Positions 11,881 through 24,254 of a stretch of 64,000 nt of DNA are shown here, in pieces (the stretch's first letter is position 1; every line of letters starts with the position of its first letter). The stretch is from positions 1,761,001-1,825,000 of the forward strand of contig NC_059554.1 of the NCBI RefSeq assembly GCF_905220415.1, given 5' to 3'. Origin of the DNA: Colias croceus (taxonomy: Eukaryota; Arthropoda; Insecta; Lepidoptera; Pieridae). Made by a program: the position numbers and the translations under genes. The notes under the pieces are model-generated. The model had not been told where the DNA came from and did no database searches. It saw only the letters and a program-made list of their open reading frames with translations.

Positions 11881-12968
11881 GCATTTGATACATAAACAAG
11901 TGGAATATTAAAGAGCGTTTGTGAGTTTAAATGTATTCCCATTAGCCATTTTACGGTGAGACGGAAAACAGTGTGGTATTCGTCGTAAATATCAGTCTTG
12001 ACAGATTTACGTAACCTACTTTATCTGAAGAGGCTTTAACTTCTTTCAAAATAGATATGTTTTTACAGAAGTTAAAGTTTTACCTTTTTGCTAGGTTAAT
12101 TTAATGATCAAAAGATAGTAAATATTATTAGGCAATTGTTTTGGTGTAGATAAATCTGCTGATATAAAATTCTCATAGCACAAAAAAGTCATTATTTAGA
12201 TAACAGCTTATAAGTACTTAGTTACATAATATAATATATTGTTCTAAGAAAAGAATTCTTCAATATCAAGAATTAAGTCAAGTTTTAATTAGAAGTCACG
12301 TCATTACTATGTTTGACGTAAATAGATCATATTGTAATAAACTATCGATAAAATCGTCCATTTCTTTAGGAACAATTCAACATAAAGCATAAACCTGATA
12401 TTTGCAATACTCTTTTCTCGTCTGGTTAAAAACAATGTTAACTTACAAGAGATCGATACAAAATGTATTCCCTGTTTCAATTATAGCTATGAATCAAGTT
12501 AATTGGTGTTCCTGCTTCGCTCGTTTGTCCATTTTATGGATACAACGAAACCAATTGACTTTCACGGAATACTGAGTTTTGATAAGGAAAAGCATAGTTT
12601 TTTCTGGATGATTATTGAGAAATGAAATGAATAAGTACGTTACAAAATTTTAGCCAATGTTCTACACCAAAAATTTGCGTAAAATGATGTCTCAATTCTC
12701 ATTACTATTAGACAAACTGTATAGTAAATTTTACTGAATAAATGTATTTGATTTTGATTTTGAAAATTAATACGTGTTGGTAGTATAGATAGAAAATATC
12801 ATTTAGTTTCACAGTTAGAGACAAGAATCTAAAAGCTAAATTTTAATAGAGAAGTCAAATAAAATAATTTCATACAAACTGAGAGAATGAGTGTAGTAAA
12901 ACAAAACAAAGCTCACATTTACTACATGGAAATATTGTTATAGTGTGTATATAAGAATGTTAGATCAA

Positions 12969-13322
12969 TTTCTAGTAAAAACAAGGATAACCAATATCTA
13001 TAGATTATATAAAACACGGAAGATACATCCATACTATTATAATATAAATGCGAAAGTAACTCTGTCTGTCTGTCTGTTACTCAATCACGCCTAAACTACT
13101 GAACCAATTTTCATTAAAGGTTTGGAGATATTTTGATACCCGAGAAAGGACATAGGCTACTTTTTATCCCGGGAAAATGAGCAATCCCGGAAATCCCACG
13201 GGAACGGGAACTATGCGGGTTTTTCTTTGACTGCGCGGGCGAAGCCGCTGGTGGAAACCTAGTTTCTAATAAAAACAACGATAACCAATATCTACAGATT
13301 ATATTAAACACGGAAGATACAT
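12969..13322 (+). repeat. 59-bp direct repeat flanking a Helitron-like element
   Basis: 'ggataaccaatatctatag' (in 12969-13027) and 'cgataaccaatatctacag' (in 13263-13322) belong to two copies of one 59-60 bp sequence that differ at about four positions. They abut the family A element at 13028-13262 on both sides. Confidence 0.75.
13028..13262 (+). mobile_element. Helitron-like non-autonomous element, family A
   Basis: Begins 'TCCATACTATTATAATATAA' and ends 'gcgaagccgctggtggaaac' then CTAGT. It sits exactly between the two copies of the 59-bp direct repeat. Confidence 0.65.
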
Positions 13323-13846
13323 TATATAACATTATTGGAAAACATTTACCCATTTACTTGGAAAAACATACACATACAGAAAAAACAAATCAGGCTATTT
13401 TTATCCATAAAATGTAAAACAAAACGATGTATTAAGTCTCCTTCATATTTGGATCACAAAATTGGAAATCTTTTCGTGAAAATACACTCGTGTCTTCAAA
13501 TTGACAGAGGACATCTTGTATTTGATTTTGGCAATTTTTCGCTTCACCTTTCCGAGGAAATTCAAGCTTCTTATTTTCAACAGAAAAGCAAATACCTATT
13601 CCTTTTTTGTTGTATTATGTAGTAAAAAGATTAACTTCGTAATCGAATTTTTTCTATTCTTTATAAATTTATATTTATAAAGCATTTGAATGCCATAAAA
13701 CCTAAAATATAAATTCAACAAAAAAGGTCGTGTTCCATCGTTATAATATTGTATTCACTGAAAAGTGCTTCATATTGGTTGAGATGGTTGTTAATCATCT
13801 CAATAGATGGCGCGCGGTGTGTCACTTAAGACACATAAAACTGAAA

Positions 13847-13968
13847 GAATAGAATAAATTCGATCGTTCTGGCGGGTCACGAGTGGCTGAGTTGGTCAAG
13901 CATCCGCCCCGGAATGGCGCGAAGGATGCGGTTTCGAGTCCCGCCTCGTAATCGAATTTTTTCTATTC
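13847..13968 (+). repeat. tRNA-like sequence inside an extended inverted-repeat stem
   Basis: 'gagtggctgagttggtcaag' resembles a tRNA D-arm (A box) and 'ggtttcgagtccc' a B box with one extra T. The ends 'ggcggg' and 'cccgcc' pair. 'gcatcc' and 'ggatgc' pair as an internal arm. Outside, 'gaatagaataaattcgat' (13847) pairs with 'atcgaattttttctattc' (13951) with one mismatch. The T-stem is imperfect, so I call this tRNA-derived, not a working tRNA. The right arm and nearby bases also occur as a direct copy at 13638-13673. Confidence 0.5.
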
Positions 13969-14058
13969 TTTATAAATTTATAAGATTAACTTCTCTAATC
14001 CGGTTTTACATTAAAAGTTTTAGTTGCTTTACAAAAGGATTTTACCTATATAATAATA

Positions 14059-14275
14059 CTAGCTTTCCGCCCGCGGCTTCGCCCGCGTTTTCAAAGAAAA
14101 ACCCGCATAGTTCTCGTTCCCGTGGGATTGCCGGGATAAAACCGGTCTTCTGTGTTAATCCAAGTTACCCTCTATATGTGTGCTAAATTTCATTGTAATC
14201 GGTTAAGTAGTATTTGCGTGAAAGAGTAACAAACACACACAATCACACACTTTCGCATTTATGATATTAGTAGGA
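14059..14275 (-). mobile_element. Helitron-like non-autonomous element, family B
   Basis: Reversed copy from 'ctagctttccgcccgcggct' to 'atgatattagtagga', with a degenerate CA-rich patch near its 5' end. Confidence 0.6.
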
Positions 14276-15688
14276 CGTTCTGTCTAATAGTATCATTGTT
14301 TACTTTGTAAATAACTAATCAAGTATATTAATTAGACAGTTATTAATCCAAAATTTCGCCTAATTTCCTACAGAATCAAGGTAAGGTAAATCTATAGGTA
14401 AAGATGAAACTTTGCGCTTTTTTCCATTATCAAAATTTAAGGATTAGGTAGGTTAATAAATTTCGGGAATACCTATTATAATTTCTAGGTCGAAATATAT
14501 CCTTCATAGTTATATCTAAATGTAATATTTTATCTTCGTTCTATTCCACGCACTAGCAAGATATCTATCACGTGGAAATATCTAGAAATAAATCCTAAGC
14601 GTTCGATATTTCGCATAAAACATTGATTTAACTTCGAACGGTGGGTTTTCGCAATGAATAATTTATATATTAGGCTCATGGTAACACATAGCAAGTATAA
14701 ATGGCTACCAATGTGTATTTTATTGCCGCCATTTTCTTTTAAACTTTTTAAAGGTTAACTGTTCTAAGGGTACGAAGCCTGGTAAAAAATGACAATGTAT
14801 TCTAGGCAAGAAGTTTTATCATTTAAAATACAATTATTTAAACATCGAGGATTCATAATGAGGCAGAACCTACTGCAATTTGGGTTCAACTCCTAGTGGA
14901 GATTTTAACTCTTTCTGTAATAAAGAAAATTAATATTCCTTGAAACGAAAAAGAAAAAGAAACGTACAGTTTTTTTTGTTGATAATGTAGTTAAGGCTTC
15001 GCCGTTCGCGTGATTAAGGCGATGTAACTAAATCACATATCTGTCTAAACTTTTAAGCCAAGGTTTTTAATCTGTGTCAACATTATGTGTTATTTAAAGT
15101 CTTTCGCAAAAAGTAATAGGTACATATAAATAAGATTCTGTAAACCTAAGCTGTAAACCAAGTGATTTTACAAGTGTAAATCATACGTGTCATTGTAAGT
15201 TTTCAAATATTAAAAATTTTGCCAAAAATCGTCTAACAACAGAACTTTTAGACAAATAAAACTTTTTATTCAGTTTTCTATGATAATCACAGATAATTAA
15301 TGACGTTCTTTTTATTCCTTTGCTATTCAAAGTAGAAAATACTCGTGAAGAAAAAGCATAAAACGTTGCATCATTACACGTTAATGAGATTTAGATAAAA
15401 AGGTTTATCTGAAGGTCGAATTTACTTTTTCTATTTTCCACAGCTACGTTTTACAAACCGTATCGAGCCTCTCGACTGTGACAACTTTTAAAAGCAGTCA
15501 GTTGTTCAATGTCCAGCTTTTCAATTGAAATGCGGCAAAAAATATTGTTTTTTTTTCACCTTGAAATTCGCAAATAATCTACGTAAAAGCACTAGGTACA
15601 ATACAATGGAACGTTGATACGGATTGATTTTTCGATTTTTAGTGAAGGTTAATAACAAGTCTATAGATATGTTATGGAACAGATGTAA

Positions 15689-15800
15689 AAAGAGCACACG
15701 TGTCAGAAGTGAAACTTTTTGGCAAGATTCAAAGATACCAAAATCGTCGCCTTACTCCATGGCGTGACGGTATGCCATGACGCAATCTTGAAATGTTAAT
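15689..15800 (+). mobile_element. Partial 'GAAGTGAAACTTC' element, type A
   Basis: Begins 'agagcacacgtgtcagaagt' and contains the type A core 'ccatggcgtgacggtatgcc', but the closing inverted end is missing. A Harbinger-like element begins 77 bp further on. Confidence 0.5.
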
Positions 15801-15876
15801 GATAGTGATGATGATTACCTACATTATAGGCATCCCTTCCACTACAATATAATACGGTATTTTCTTAGAAGCTTAA

Positions 15877-16332
15877 TAGACCGGGAGATACTGACACAAA
15901 ATTTCGAGTCATTTGTAACAGGATGGCGGTTCTACAGGGGTCTTAGTACGCAATGACAAAAAGAAAAACGATGGTGTGAACGCTGGTACCGGCGGCTTAG
16001 TCGCGTGGGCGTTAGTCGAACTCGTCGGAAAAATAGCGAAGTCAAACGATTTGTAACACAAAAATTTTAGAATTTACCGATAGCCCATAAAAAAGAAGTA
16101 GGCGGTAGTGTCATGCCATACTTTTCCGGTGTGACTTACAGCCCGACATACCGACGCGAATGTGTTGATTTAAAAAAAACAATTCAACCATTTGTACCAG
16201 GCTAACTTTTGCACAGGTAACCATCGTCGTGCAGCCATTTACGAAAATCGCCATGCCATACTTTTCGGACGATTCCAAATGGTCGCCATACCGCCGAAAA
16301 TCTGCAATTTTGTGTCAGTATCTCCCGGTCTA
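15877..16332. mobile_element. MITE with 27-bp TIRs and TAA target duplication (Harbinger-like)
   Basis: The left end 'TAGACCGGGAGATACTGACA' and the right end, its reverse complement, form near-perfect terminal repeats of about 27 bp. The 3-bp sequence TAA flanks both sides, as in PIF/Harbinger elements. The interior has partly repeated 'catgccatacttttc' blocks and no frame. Confidence 0.7.
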
Positions 16333-17608
16333 TAAGTGCTTTACGTCAATATTATTGTTTTCTTTACTGCCTCTTTGTTGACATAACTCTTATGAGATAA
16401 ACGTCAAAATCCAGCCATCCGTAAGACAAACGATTTGTTTGATAATAGACTAACTTTTCACACTTTAGCGTGTTAGTAAATCCCCATACAAATTTGCCAT
16501 CCCCCATTTCACTCCCTTTGTGTTGTTTGGTTTTGGCGAAAGAAGCTTTTCGCTAAGTTAATTTATACAAATTTATCTGAATGTCTTAAGAAGTTATACT
16601 TAGTTAGTACTTACTTTATAGTATTATGTTTTTTCGTGTAACTTGGTAACATAGCATAATTGGCTAAACATTTTGATAGATGGCACTCACATGAGGTGGT
16701 CACCATAGGCCGAAAACACCGACTCATGCTTAATGAAAGACCCTTTAAATGTAAATACTTATAATTAGATATTTTGGTTGATAATTTCGATAAATATCTA
16801 TATAATCTAAGTATTTTAATGCCACAAGATCGAAAACTGCTACCTATTTGACCTTATGTCTATATTTTCCTAACAAACATTGGTATAAATGTGAAAATAT
16901 TTTCCAAAACTCGTTTCTTATGCAAATAATTCGCGATATACCGCGATTATTCGTAACGGTGTAAAGCCGACAAAGACGCGAAAATTTGTTATTCAAGCTG
17001 CCACTGAATTATTAAACAGGTCGTTTTGTTAGGAAAAAATGTTTTTACTTATGTGTAATTTTGTGTGATAATATGAAGATTACTGACATTATTCTTTGTG
17101 TAGTTATGTAAGCGAGATATAGATCGTAGATTACGGGTTATTTTTTTTTTTTTGGTATGTATAAATGCAATCTGTTCAAGAACATTCAGCACTTGGTTAT
17201 GAATGGATTGAGACTTGTAGGGCAGGCGATCCAGTGATGCCAGCCGTAATTACGGGTTACGGGATTACGGGTTATGAGGCTTAAAATGTAGGCAGAATTG
17301 CTTTGGAATGGCGGGAAATTCGAACAATATTGTATGATGAACGCAAGATTATGTATCGTTTTTAATATCTACGTGTGTAACTTGCTTCAGTTTTATATGA
17401 CTTAAATATAAATTGTTTTCCTTTTCCAAATGCGTTATGAATTACGTCATAGTATTTTTGACAAAATTTAAAAGTTTCTCATAGATATTCCTCATTAAGA
17501 TATATTTTATTGATAACTACTCACAGAGAGAGTTTAAAATGCGATTAATGTATTATTATTCAATATTTTCACGATTTACGCTAACTTCACTTCATGTACT
17601 TAGAGCTT

Positions 17609-17700
17609 TTTTTGAAGTGAAAACTTCTTTAGCGGCGTTGGGTATAAAATCTTAAACTCGCGTCAGGACACGTGGCCTGATCGAAAAAGCGTAAGACGGA
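17609..17700 (-). mobile_element. Partial 'GAAGTGAAACTTC' element, reversed
   Basis: 'tgaagtgaaaacttctttag' followed by 'cggcgttgggtataaaatct' matches the reversed 3' end of the type A copies. The other end is not clear. Confidence 0.4.
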
Positions 17701-18005
17701 CTTTTTTTTTAGCCCTTATATTCCATGCGTAAGACGGATACCATTCCAAAATATCAAACATGCTGAACGTTAATAATCAAGTTTTCACTTCTGCCGGCAC
17801 TCCCGGATTGCAACCCGTCTTTTTTATTAATAAGCTTATCTATGAAACGTATAGATATAAAATAAACAGGCGCATAATCTCATTACAATGCAGGATATTT
17901 CGATCCGAATCAACATTCCATCGAATTAATCACGCAAACTTCATTTGTACAGAGCCAATTTTCAATCTTTTAACCTTTTAATGAAGTAAAACAGGCATCG
18001 AATTA

Positions 18006-18417
18006 AGGCGGGTCCACACATAGCGAGCAGCCTCGCGAAGTTGCTGCGCAAAGCTCGATCAGTGTGGATGTGGCTCAAACACAGTTATTTTTATTCTGTA
18101 GCTTATGCTTCATATTGTTGCCTCTTGACTTCACTTGTTCCACTTTAATATACTTTTATTAAAAATTTTTACTATAAAAACTAGGATCGGTTTTGTTACC
18201 TCATCGTCATCACCTGAAAAAATCTAAACTACGTATACTTACATTTATTTATTCAATTATACGTCTTCTAAAAGCACCTTTAAATCATAATATTATAGTT
18301 TTACTATGAACCACCGGTTCAGAAGCAGGCTTGGCCTCGACCGAGCTGCGTCCACACTGAAAGAGTTGCTCCGCGCAGTTGCTTCGCGAGGCTGCTCGCT
18401 CTGTGTGGACCGCCCTT
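18006..18417. mobile_element. MITE with ~70-bp imperfect TIRs
   Basis: Left 'gcgggtccacacatagcgag' plus 'cagcctcgcgaagttgctgc' and right 'gcttcgcgaggctgctcgct' plus 'ctgtgtggaccgccc' are imperfect inverted partners. There is no coding frame. Confidence 0.65.
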
Positions 18418-18910
18418 TTCCCGTTTTATAAGGTTTTATATCGTGAAATACGACCGAGTGGAGTATTAGGTTAATTTGATTGTGTCAATTTGGTCGGCGC
18501 CTTGCCTGTTTGTACAGCTCTTTGCGTTTTCAGAGCAATGTAATGTTTTGTAATTGGCACATTTATTTCGGCTGTAGGAATGGCTTTAATCTTGACACGA
18601 ATAGGAAAATGTTTTCAGGTAAATATGGCTTCTTTTTAGACGGTTTGTTGACCAAAAAGTGAATAATTTCGGTCCAATTTTGACGTTGATTATCGTTTAA
18701 ATAGTGTTAACGATTGATTAGAAGTTAATTATGTATTATCAATTTTGTGCTAGAATGATTTTCATTTTGTTAAATATGACATAGCGTTATGACTTTATTA
18801 GATTTCAGTTTGAATTAGAGCGGTAATTATTTGAAAATATATGACCTATATACATATTACATACACCTTTTCTAACGTAAATTTCTCAGCCGATTGTGAG
18901 ACGATTTACT

Positions 18911-21691
18911 AAATTCAAATTCAAATTCAAATTATATTTATTTGCAAGAATGTAGTTACAAATTATAGATGTTTTCATTACAATATTATGTGGCTAATAC
19001 ATTCTACCCATTTATTGGGTGTGCAAATATTAAAAAAGAAAGTTGATTAGTTTAATTATTTAAATGTACACACAATTCAATTTTCACAATTACGCGAACG
19101 CACTACGATTTACACGATTATATCACTACACACTTCACTTATCACACACAATTCAGTTTACACTACTTCAAAGTCATAAATTCTTCAATGTCATAAAATT
19201 GTTTTACCATTAACCAGTTCGTCAGTTTATTTTTGAAAAGATTTACTGGTAGTTCCTTGAAATTGTCCGGTATTTTATTATATATTTTAATAGCCATAAA
19301 TGTTACACTGTTTTTAGCTTTGTTGATTCTACACGTTGGGAAATGTAATTTGTTTTGGTATCTTGTCAACATATGCGAATTTACTTCTCCTTTCTTCTTA
19401 AAGTATTCCGGGTGATATTTTACAAATAAACATACTTCTCTTATGTACATGCAAGTTAAAGTAAGGATCCGTAATTTACTAAACAGAGGTCTACAACTGT
19501 CTCTTTGGTTCAAACCGCACAGAGCTCTGATACATTTTTTTTGTGAGACAAATACCTTCCGCACATCACAAGATTGTCCCCAAAGAATGATTCCATATGA
19601 AAGTACAGAGGAAACGTAGGCATGATAAGCATTTATTGCTGCATTCATAGAAACAGTATCTCTTAGACGCCGTAATACGTAAACGAAACGATTAATTCTG
19701 TCACAAACGTAATCAATGTGTTTGTTCCATTTTAGACCTTCATCCAACAAAACACCCAAGAATTTATGATGATCTACTTGTTCTATTACTTGGTTATCAC
19801 ACTTTATATTTAGGTTTATTTTGGAGCAATTCTTAGTATAAAATTGAATTATTTTTGTTTTTAATAAGTTAATTTTAAGATTGTTGTCTTCTAACCATTT
19901 TACAATATTTTTAACTGCTTCATTTATATCTCTCTCGTACGTTTCCTTTTCAGTACATTTAACAATTAGGGTAGTGTCGTCTGCGAATAAAACTGATTTG
20001 TGTTTCACTGATTTCGGTAGGTCATTAATATACAAGAGAAATAAAAACGGGCCGAGCACACTTCCTTGTGGTACACCTGATCTATTAGTTTTTTTTACTG
20101 ATCTATATACGTTTCTTGATTGATTTACTATTTGTTGTACTTCCACATACTGATCTCTATCCTTTAAATAACTAGCAATCCATTCTTTGGCAATTCCTCT
20201 TATACCATATTTATCTAACTTAAGCAAGAGTAATTCATGGTCTACAAAATCAAATGCCTTGCTCATATCTAAAAATATAGCGCTTACGGGTTTTTTTTCG
20301 ATGAAGGCTTGAATTATTTCTTTCACCATATCAAAGCATGCTAATGAAGTGGAACTATTTTTCCTAAATCCAAACTGTTCTTTACATAAGATCTTGTTTC
20401 TATCAATATAATTTCTAATTCTTTCTAAGATTACTTTTTCAAATATTTTAGATATCATTGGTATTAACGCTATCGGTCTGTAATTTTTAATATCTTTTGG
20501 ATCGTCTTTTTTAAATAATGGTTTTATCACTGATGTTTTTAGCGCGTGTGGAAAAGTTCCCTGTTCCATCGATAAATTTACAAGAAAAGACAACGGTTCG
20601 CAAATATGGTTACTGCAGGATTTTAATATTTTTGTACTTATTCCATCTGTTCCTACTGAATTAGTGTTATTAAGTGATTTTATTATTTTACAAATTTCGA
20701 TACTGTTTGTAGGTGTTAAGAAAATAGTATTGCAACTTTCTGTAGTCAAAGTCTTTTTTATGGCATTTACATCAAAATTAAATTTCGTTTGATTTGTGAT
20801 GTCAATAAAAAAATTATTAAACTGTTCGCAAATTTCATTCATTGAGTTGTATATTTTATTATTAACTACAATCTCTTCAATTTCTGTAATATTAGTTTCG
20901 TCATTAATATTATTAGATATCATTTGCCATAAAGCTTTGTTCTTATTTTTTGCCAATTTAATAAATTTTTCACTTTGAATTTGTTTTGACTTAAGAATGC
21001 ACCTTTTTAGTATATTTTTATATTTCACATAATGATTCCAACTATGAGTATACATTTTTTTAATATATATATTTTTAAGATAAAGTTGTCGCTTTCTTAT
21101 ACAACATTTCTTCAATCCTTTTGTTATCCAGTTAAGATTAGATTTTCCTGTACTTCTCTTTATCTTAATAATAGGAAAACAGAGATCATAAAACAGTTTG
21201 AATAACTCATAAAAAGCATTAAAGCATTCATTTAAATTATTAAATTCATGTGTTTCGGAGAAGCTTAATGATGACATACATTCACAAAATTTACGAATAT
21301 TCTCATTACAGTAGTCTCTTTTTGTCTCAAACCAGGATACGTTTGTTTTGCGCTTTGTCATACTAACTTTTAATATCTGTGCCGTTTCATGGTCTGACAA
21401 ACCGAGGTGTAGTACTTCTGTGTTCACATTTCTTTTTATATTTGTTGCTATTTGGTCTATGCATGCATTTTTCCTAGTAGGTGTTTTTATTAAGCATTCA
21501 ATATTAAAGTTCTGTAGTAAAGTAATGAGTTCATCTGAAAACTTAGTCTTTTTAAGAATATCAATATTCCAATCTCCACATAATATTATTATTTTTTTAT
21601 TTTTAAATCCAATCCTTTGTAATATATCCTGAAGATTTCCTATAAAAATATTTATGTTTTGACTAGGGATTCTATATATACAAATATACAA
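18911..21691 (-). mobile_element. Non-LTR retrotransposon (Jockey/CR1-like LINE), 5'-truncated
   Basis: The element lies antisense in the 16.3-kb exchanger intron. Its minus-strand 3' end is a short (TTTGAA)n-like tail at 18911-18935, as in several insect LINEs. The 250-bp 3' UTR precedes the frame at 19163-21691. The left part of the endonuclease domain is missing, so the copy is 5'-truncated near 21691. Confidence 0.85.
19163..21691 (-). CDS. LINE ORF2-like protein: endonuclease remnant plus reverse transcriptase
   Basis: An open frame of 842 codons. Residues 1-110 are the C-terminal end of an APE-type endonuclease, with 'GDWNID' at 39-44 and 'GLSDHE' around 97-102. The reverse transcriptase spans about residues 380-620: 'KNYRPIALI' (402-410), 'FLDMSKAFDFVDH' (473-485), 'GVPQGSVLGP' (539-548) and the catalytic 'LFADDTTL' (568-575). 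There is no RNase H and no first ORF. Such proteins nick the target and copy their RNA in place. The frame has no stops, but without the endonuclease N-terminus this copy is probably not autonomous. The ATG used is just the first in the truncated frame. Confidence 0.9.
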   Translation of the reverse strand: MYICIYRIPSQNINIFIGNLQDILQRIGFKNKKIIILCGDWNIDILKKTKFSDELITLLQNFNIECLIKTPTRKNACIDQIATNIKRNVNTEVLHLGLSDHETAQILKVSMTKRKTNVSWFETKRDYCNENIRKFCECMSSLSFSETHEFNNLNECFNAFYELFKLFYDLCFPIIKIKRSTGKSNLNWITKGLKKCCIRKRQLYLKNIYIKKMYTHSWNHYVKYKNILKRCILKSKQIQSEKFIKLAKNKNKALWQMISNNINDETNITEIEEIVVNNKIYNSMNEICEQFNNFFIDITNQTKFNFDVNAIKKTLTTESCNTIFLTPTNSIEICKIIKSLNNTNSVGTDGISTKILKSCSNHICEPLSFLVNLSMEQGTFPHALKTSVIKPLFKKDDPKDIKNYRPIALIPMISKIFEKVILERIRNYIDRNKILCKEQFGFRKNSSTSLACFDMVKEIIQAFIEKKPVSAIFLDMSKAFDFVDHELLLLKLDKYGIRGIAKEWIASYLKDRDQYVEVQQIVNQSRNVYRSVKKTNRSGVPQGSVLGPFLFLLYINDLPKSVKHKSVLFADDTTLIVKCTEKETYERDINEAVKNIVKWLEDNNLKINLLKTKIIQFYTKNCSKINLNIKCDNQVIEQVDHHKFLGVLLDEGLKWNKHIDYVCDRINRFVYVLRRLRDTVSMNAAINAYHAYVSSVLSYGIILWGQSCDVRKVFVSQKKCIRALCGLNQRDSCRPLFSKLRILTLTCMYIREVCLFVKYHPEYFKKKGEVNSHMLTRYQNKLHFPTCRINKAKNSVTFMAIKIYNKIPDNFKELPVNLFKNKLTNWLMVKQFYDIEEFMTLK

Positions 21692-23257
21692 CTAGCATAT
21701 TTGGCTAGCATAATATTATAAATGGTAGATACTTTATGCATTAAGATACGTAAAAAAAACTTGGGCTTATAATGACGAAACTCGAAAGCGTCTAAAAATT
21801 ATTCTAACCTACCTAAGTTTGTAAAAATATTGAACAATTTACGTTTCTACTATATCTACAAGACTTGTATTTAACATTTATTATTTGTTTGATCTTCATA
21901 TTCTCTAAATGATTATTTCTTGATTATTTATTTATTTCTACAGCATACTTCAAATGTCAAAGGATTAAAGACTTTATATTCAGAAACATAAATAAGAGAG
22001 CGTATAAAAACAGAACTTAAAGAAAAACGCATGTTCTTTTTCTATAAGGTATTAGTATTATAATTCCCTATATATGCTTATATTTTACAATTTACAGGAG
22101 TTATCTATAAATCGTGGAATATAGTCCAAGAGCTGATTAGAATTTTAAATAAGTTTTATATTTTTGTTTATAAATTATTCTTATGCACTTTTTACTAGTA
22201 CACCTATGTATTCTATGTATTTTATATTACGCATGTTTAATAATCTATTTTTTTTCTTCACAATCTTCTGCACTCTTCACTGATGGACCGTCTCTGTGTT
22301 AAGTAAGATTTTGTTTTATGTTTAAGTAGATATTTAGGTATGTACGAGTTTTCCTAGATAATAATACAAAAATTGTTAATATAAACAGGTGATAAGGGAT
22401 GGAACAGATGTGTTAAAATGTAACATGTCTAGTATTGCAATTGTATTAATAATCCTCCCATGAAAATGGTATGTTCGTCAATGCAAAGTTATGTCGATCA
22501 GAAAAAATTACACCTGTCAAAAAGATCAAGCTTACGTGGACAAAGAAAAACTATTCAAATTATTATAATTAGACAATACACCTCTACCATTTATGTAACA
22601 CACACATAACCATTTAAATTGGGTTTTTTTATCTTTTTCTTTCCATTTTTCGCTGTTTGCGAAATAGAGAGTCGTTTTTGTCAACAAAGCAATGTTCGTA
22701 TTAGGATATGCTCTAAATCAGTGACCTGCATGAACTTAATAAAATGATATTTTCGCAGAAAATAGTTCTGAATCCGCCCTTTATTACTATAAATTTTCAA
22801 AGCTTTACGCTCAAGCATATTAAATTCCTGAAAGTGGATTGTATGAAAAATGTACACATGGAAAACTCTTACATATCTTGTTATTAGCTTGTAGCCGTCG
22901 AGAACTTGCATAAAATAGTTAAAATATAGGTATAAATAAAGACAATTTTAATTTTAAGCTCCAAAGGAAAAAAGTACACGGTAATAAGTAAAATAGGAGG
23001 ATTTTTTCAAGGTTTTTAAGAGTCAAATTGTCCGTTATTTAGGTAGTGTAATAATATTCTCACGAATAAGGTAAGTTTTTCTCTCTTGAAAGAATATAAC
23101 AAAATGCGTTTTTATTGGCCCCACATGAAAAGCATTGTTGAGCTATTTTGTTAAAAAGCTAATACGATTAATAATAATCAGGGGACAATTATTAACTAGG
23201 CTATAGTTACCTAACTAGACACCTATACAATATGTACAGTGTACACTGTAGGAACAT

Positions 23258-23362
23258 TTTTTTTAATTGTATGATAGGGAAGCGCTTGAACACTATCTCG
23301 CCTGATGGTAAGCTGAGATGTGGCCTAAGATGGAGCGCGCTTCCCTAGAAGGTACCTGTTCA
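23258..23362 (+). repeat. Relic of a dispersed lepidopteran repeat
   Basis: 'ctatctcgcctgatggtaag' and 'ggcctaagatggagcgcgct' are phrases I associate with a common lepidopteran interspersed repeat. The boundaries are unclear. Confidence 0.4.
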
Positions 23363-24254
23363 CTCTTTTCTTGAACATAATTGAATAAAAATAGAATTCT
23401 AGAACTTTCTTAAGAAAACGTATTAGATAGTAGAAAAATACAATGCGGAACCTATTTATTTGTCCAATAAAAACCTGTTTTACGCAGTTATTTTATGCAA
23501 GTTCTATTGATGACGTATAGAGTACGCTATAGCGAGCTTTCCCCGTTTTTCCTTGGAAATATTTTATCAAATGTTTTATCAAGAAATGGCTGGGTAAACG
23601 CGTCGTACACAGTTTGATTTTTATAGTTATTTTGTTTTAGTGTTTGCTATTTTATAGTATGTATTTTATGCTATTCATAGATAGTATGATGTAGATTAGA
23701 TTTTTCAGCTAACTTTTCTTATGGATTAAGTTTGTTCTCTTAGATTGTTTTTTCTTATGTACCTACTATATAATATGTTAATGACTTTTATTTTGGATGA
23801 AAAAAGGCATATAATATTGATGACGGCATTTTGATGTTAATACTAGATTAAAAATTAATTAGTTCGTAAAAACTTACCTACATAATATTACCGTAAAAAT
23901 GTACAATCAAATTTATTATAGTAGTAATGTATCTGAAGTCAAAAAACGGAGATCAACCGTTAGTTTTTTTTATGGTTACAAATAAACTATTATACATAAA
24001 CTACATAGTTTTTTATGAAAAAACGTCCCTAAAAATATAAAATCGACAGTCAATTGTTCCGCAGTGCGACAACGGAAGTGAATTATACAAATAAATGAAG
24101 GGTTTTGATAACGCAAATACAGTTATAATAACGTAGATTATAATACAAAGAAATGAACGGAGTTATATTAGAGTTCCGTGCGCAAAATGTTCTGTGAAAT
24201 TGATTTATTTTTACTAAATTTTACGATAAGTTATAAACCCTATTTATTATAATA

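Noticed and set aside
13335..13622. 95-codon plus-strand frame
   Set aside because: Follows a repeat copy. Lys/Phe/Ser-rich composition, no domain and no splice context; treated as chance.
14862..14905. 'gggttcaactcctagtgg' as a tRNA or SINE B box
   Set aside because: Only a B-box-like match; no A box, stem or recognisable SINE body nearby.
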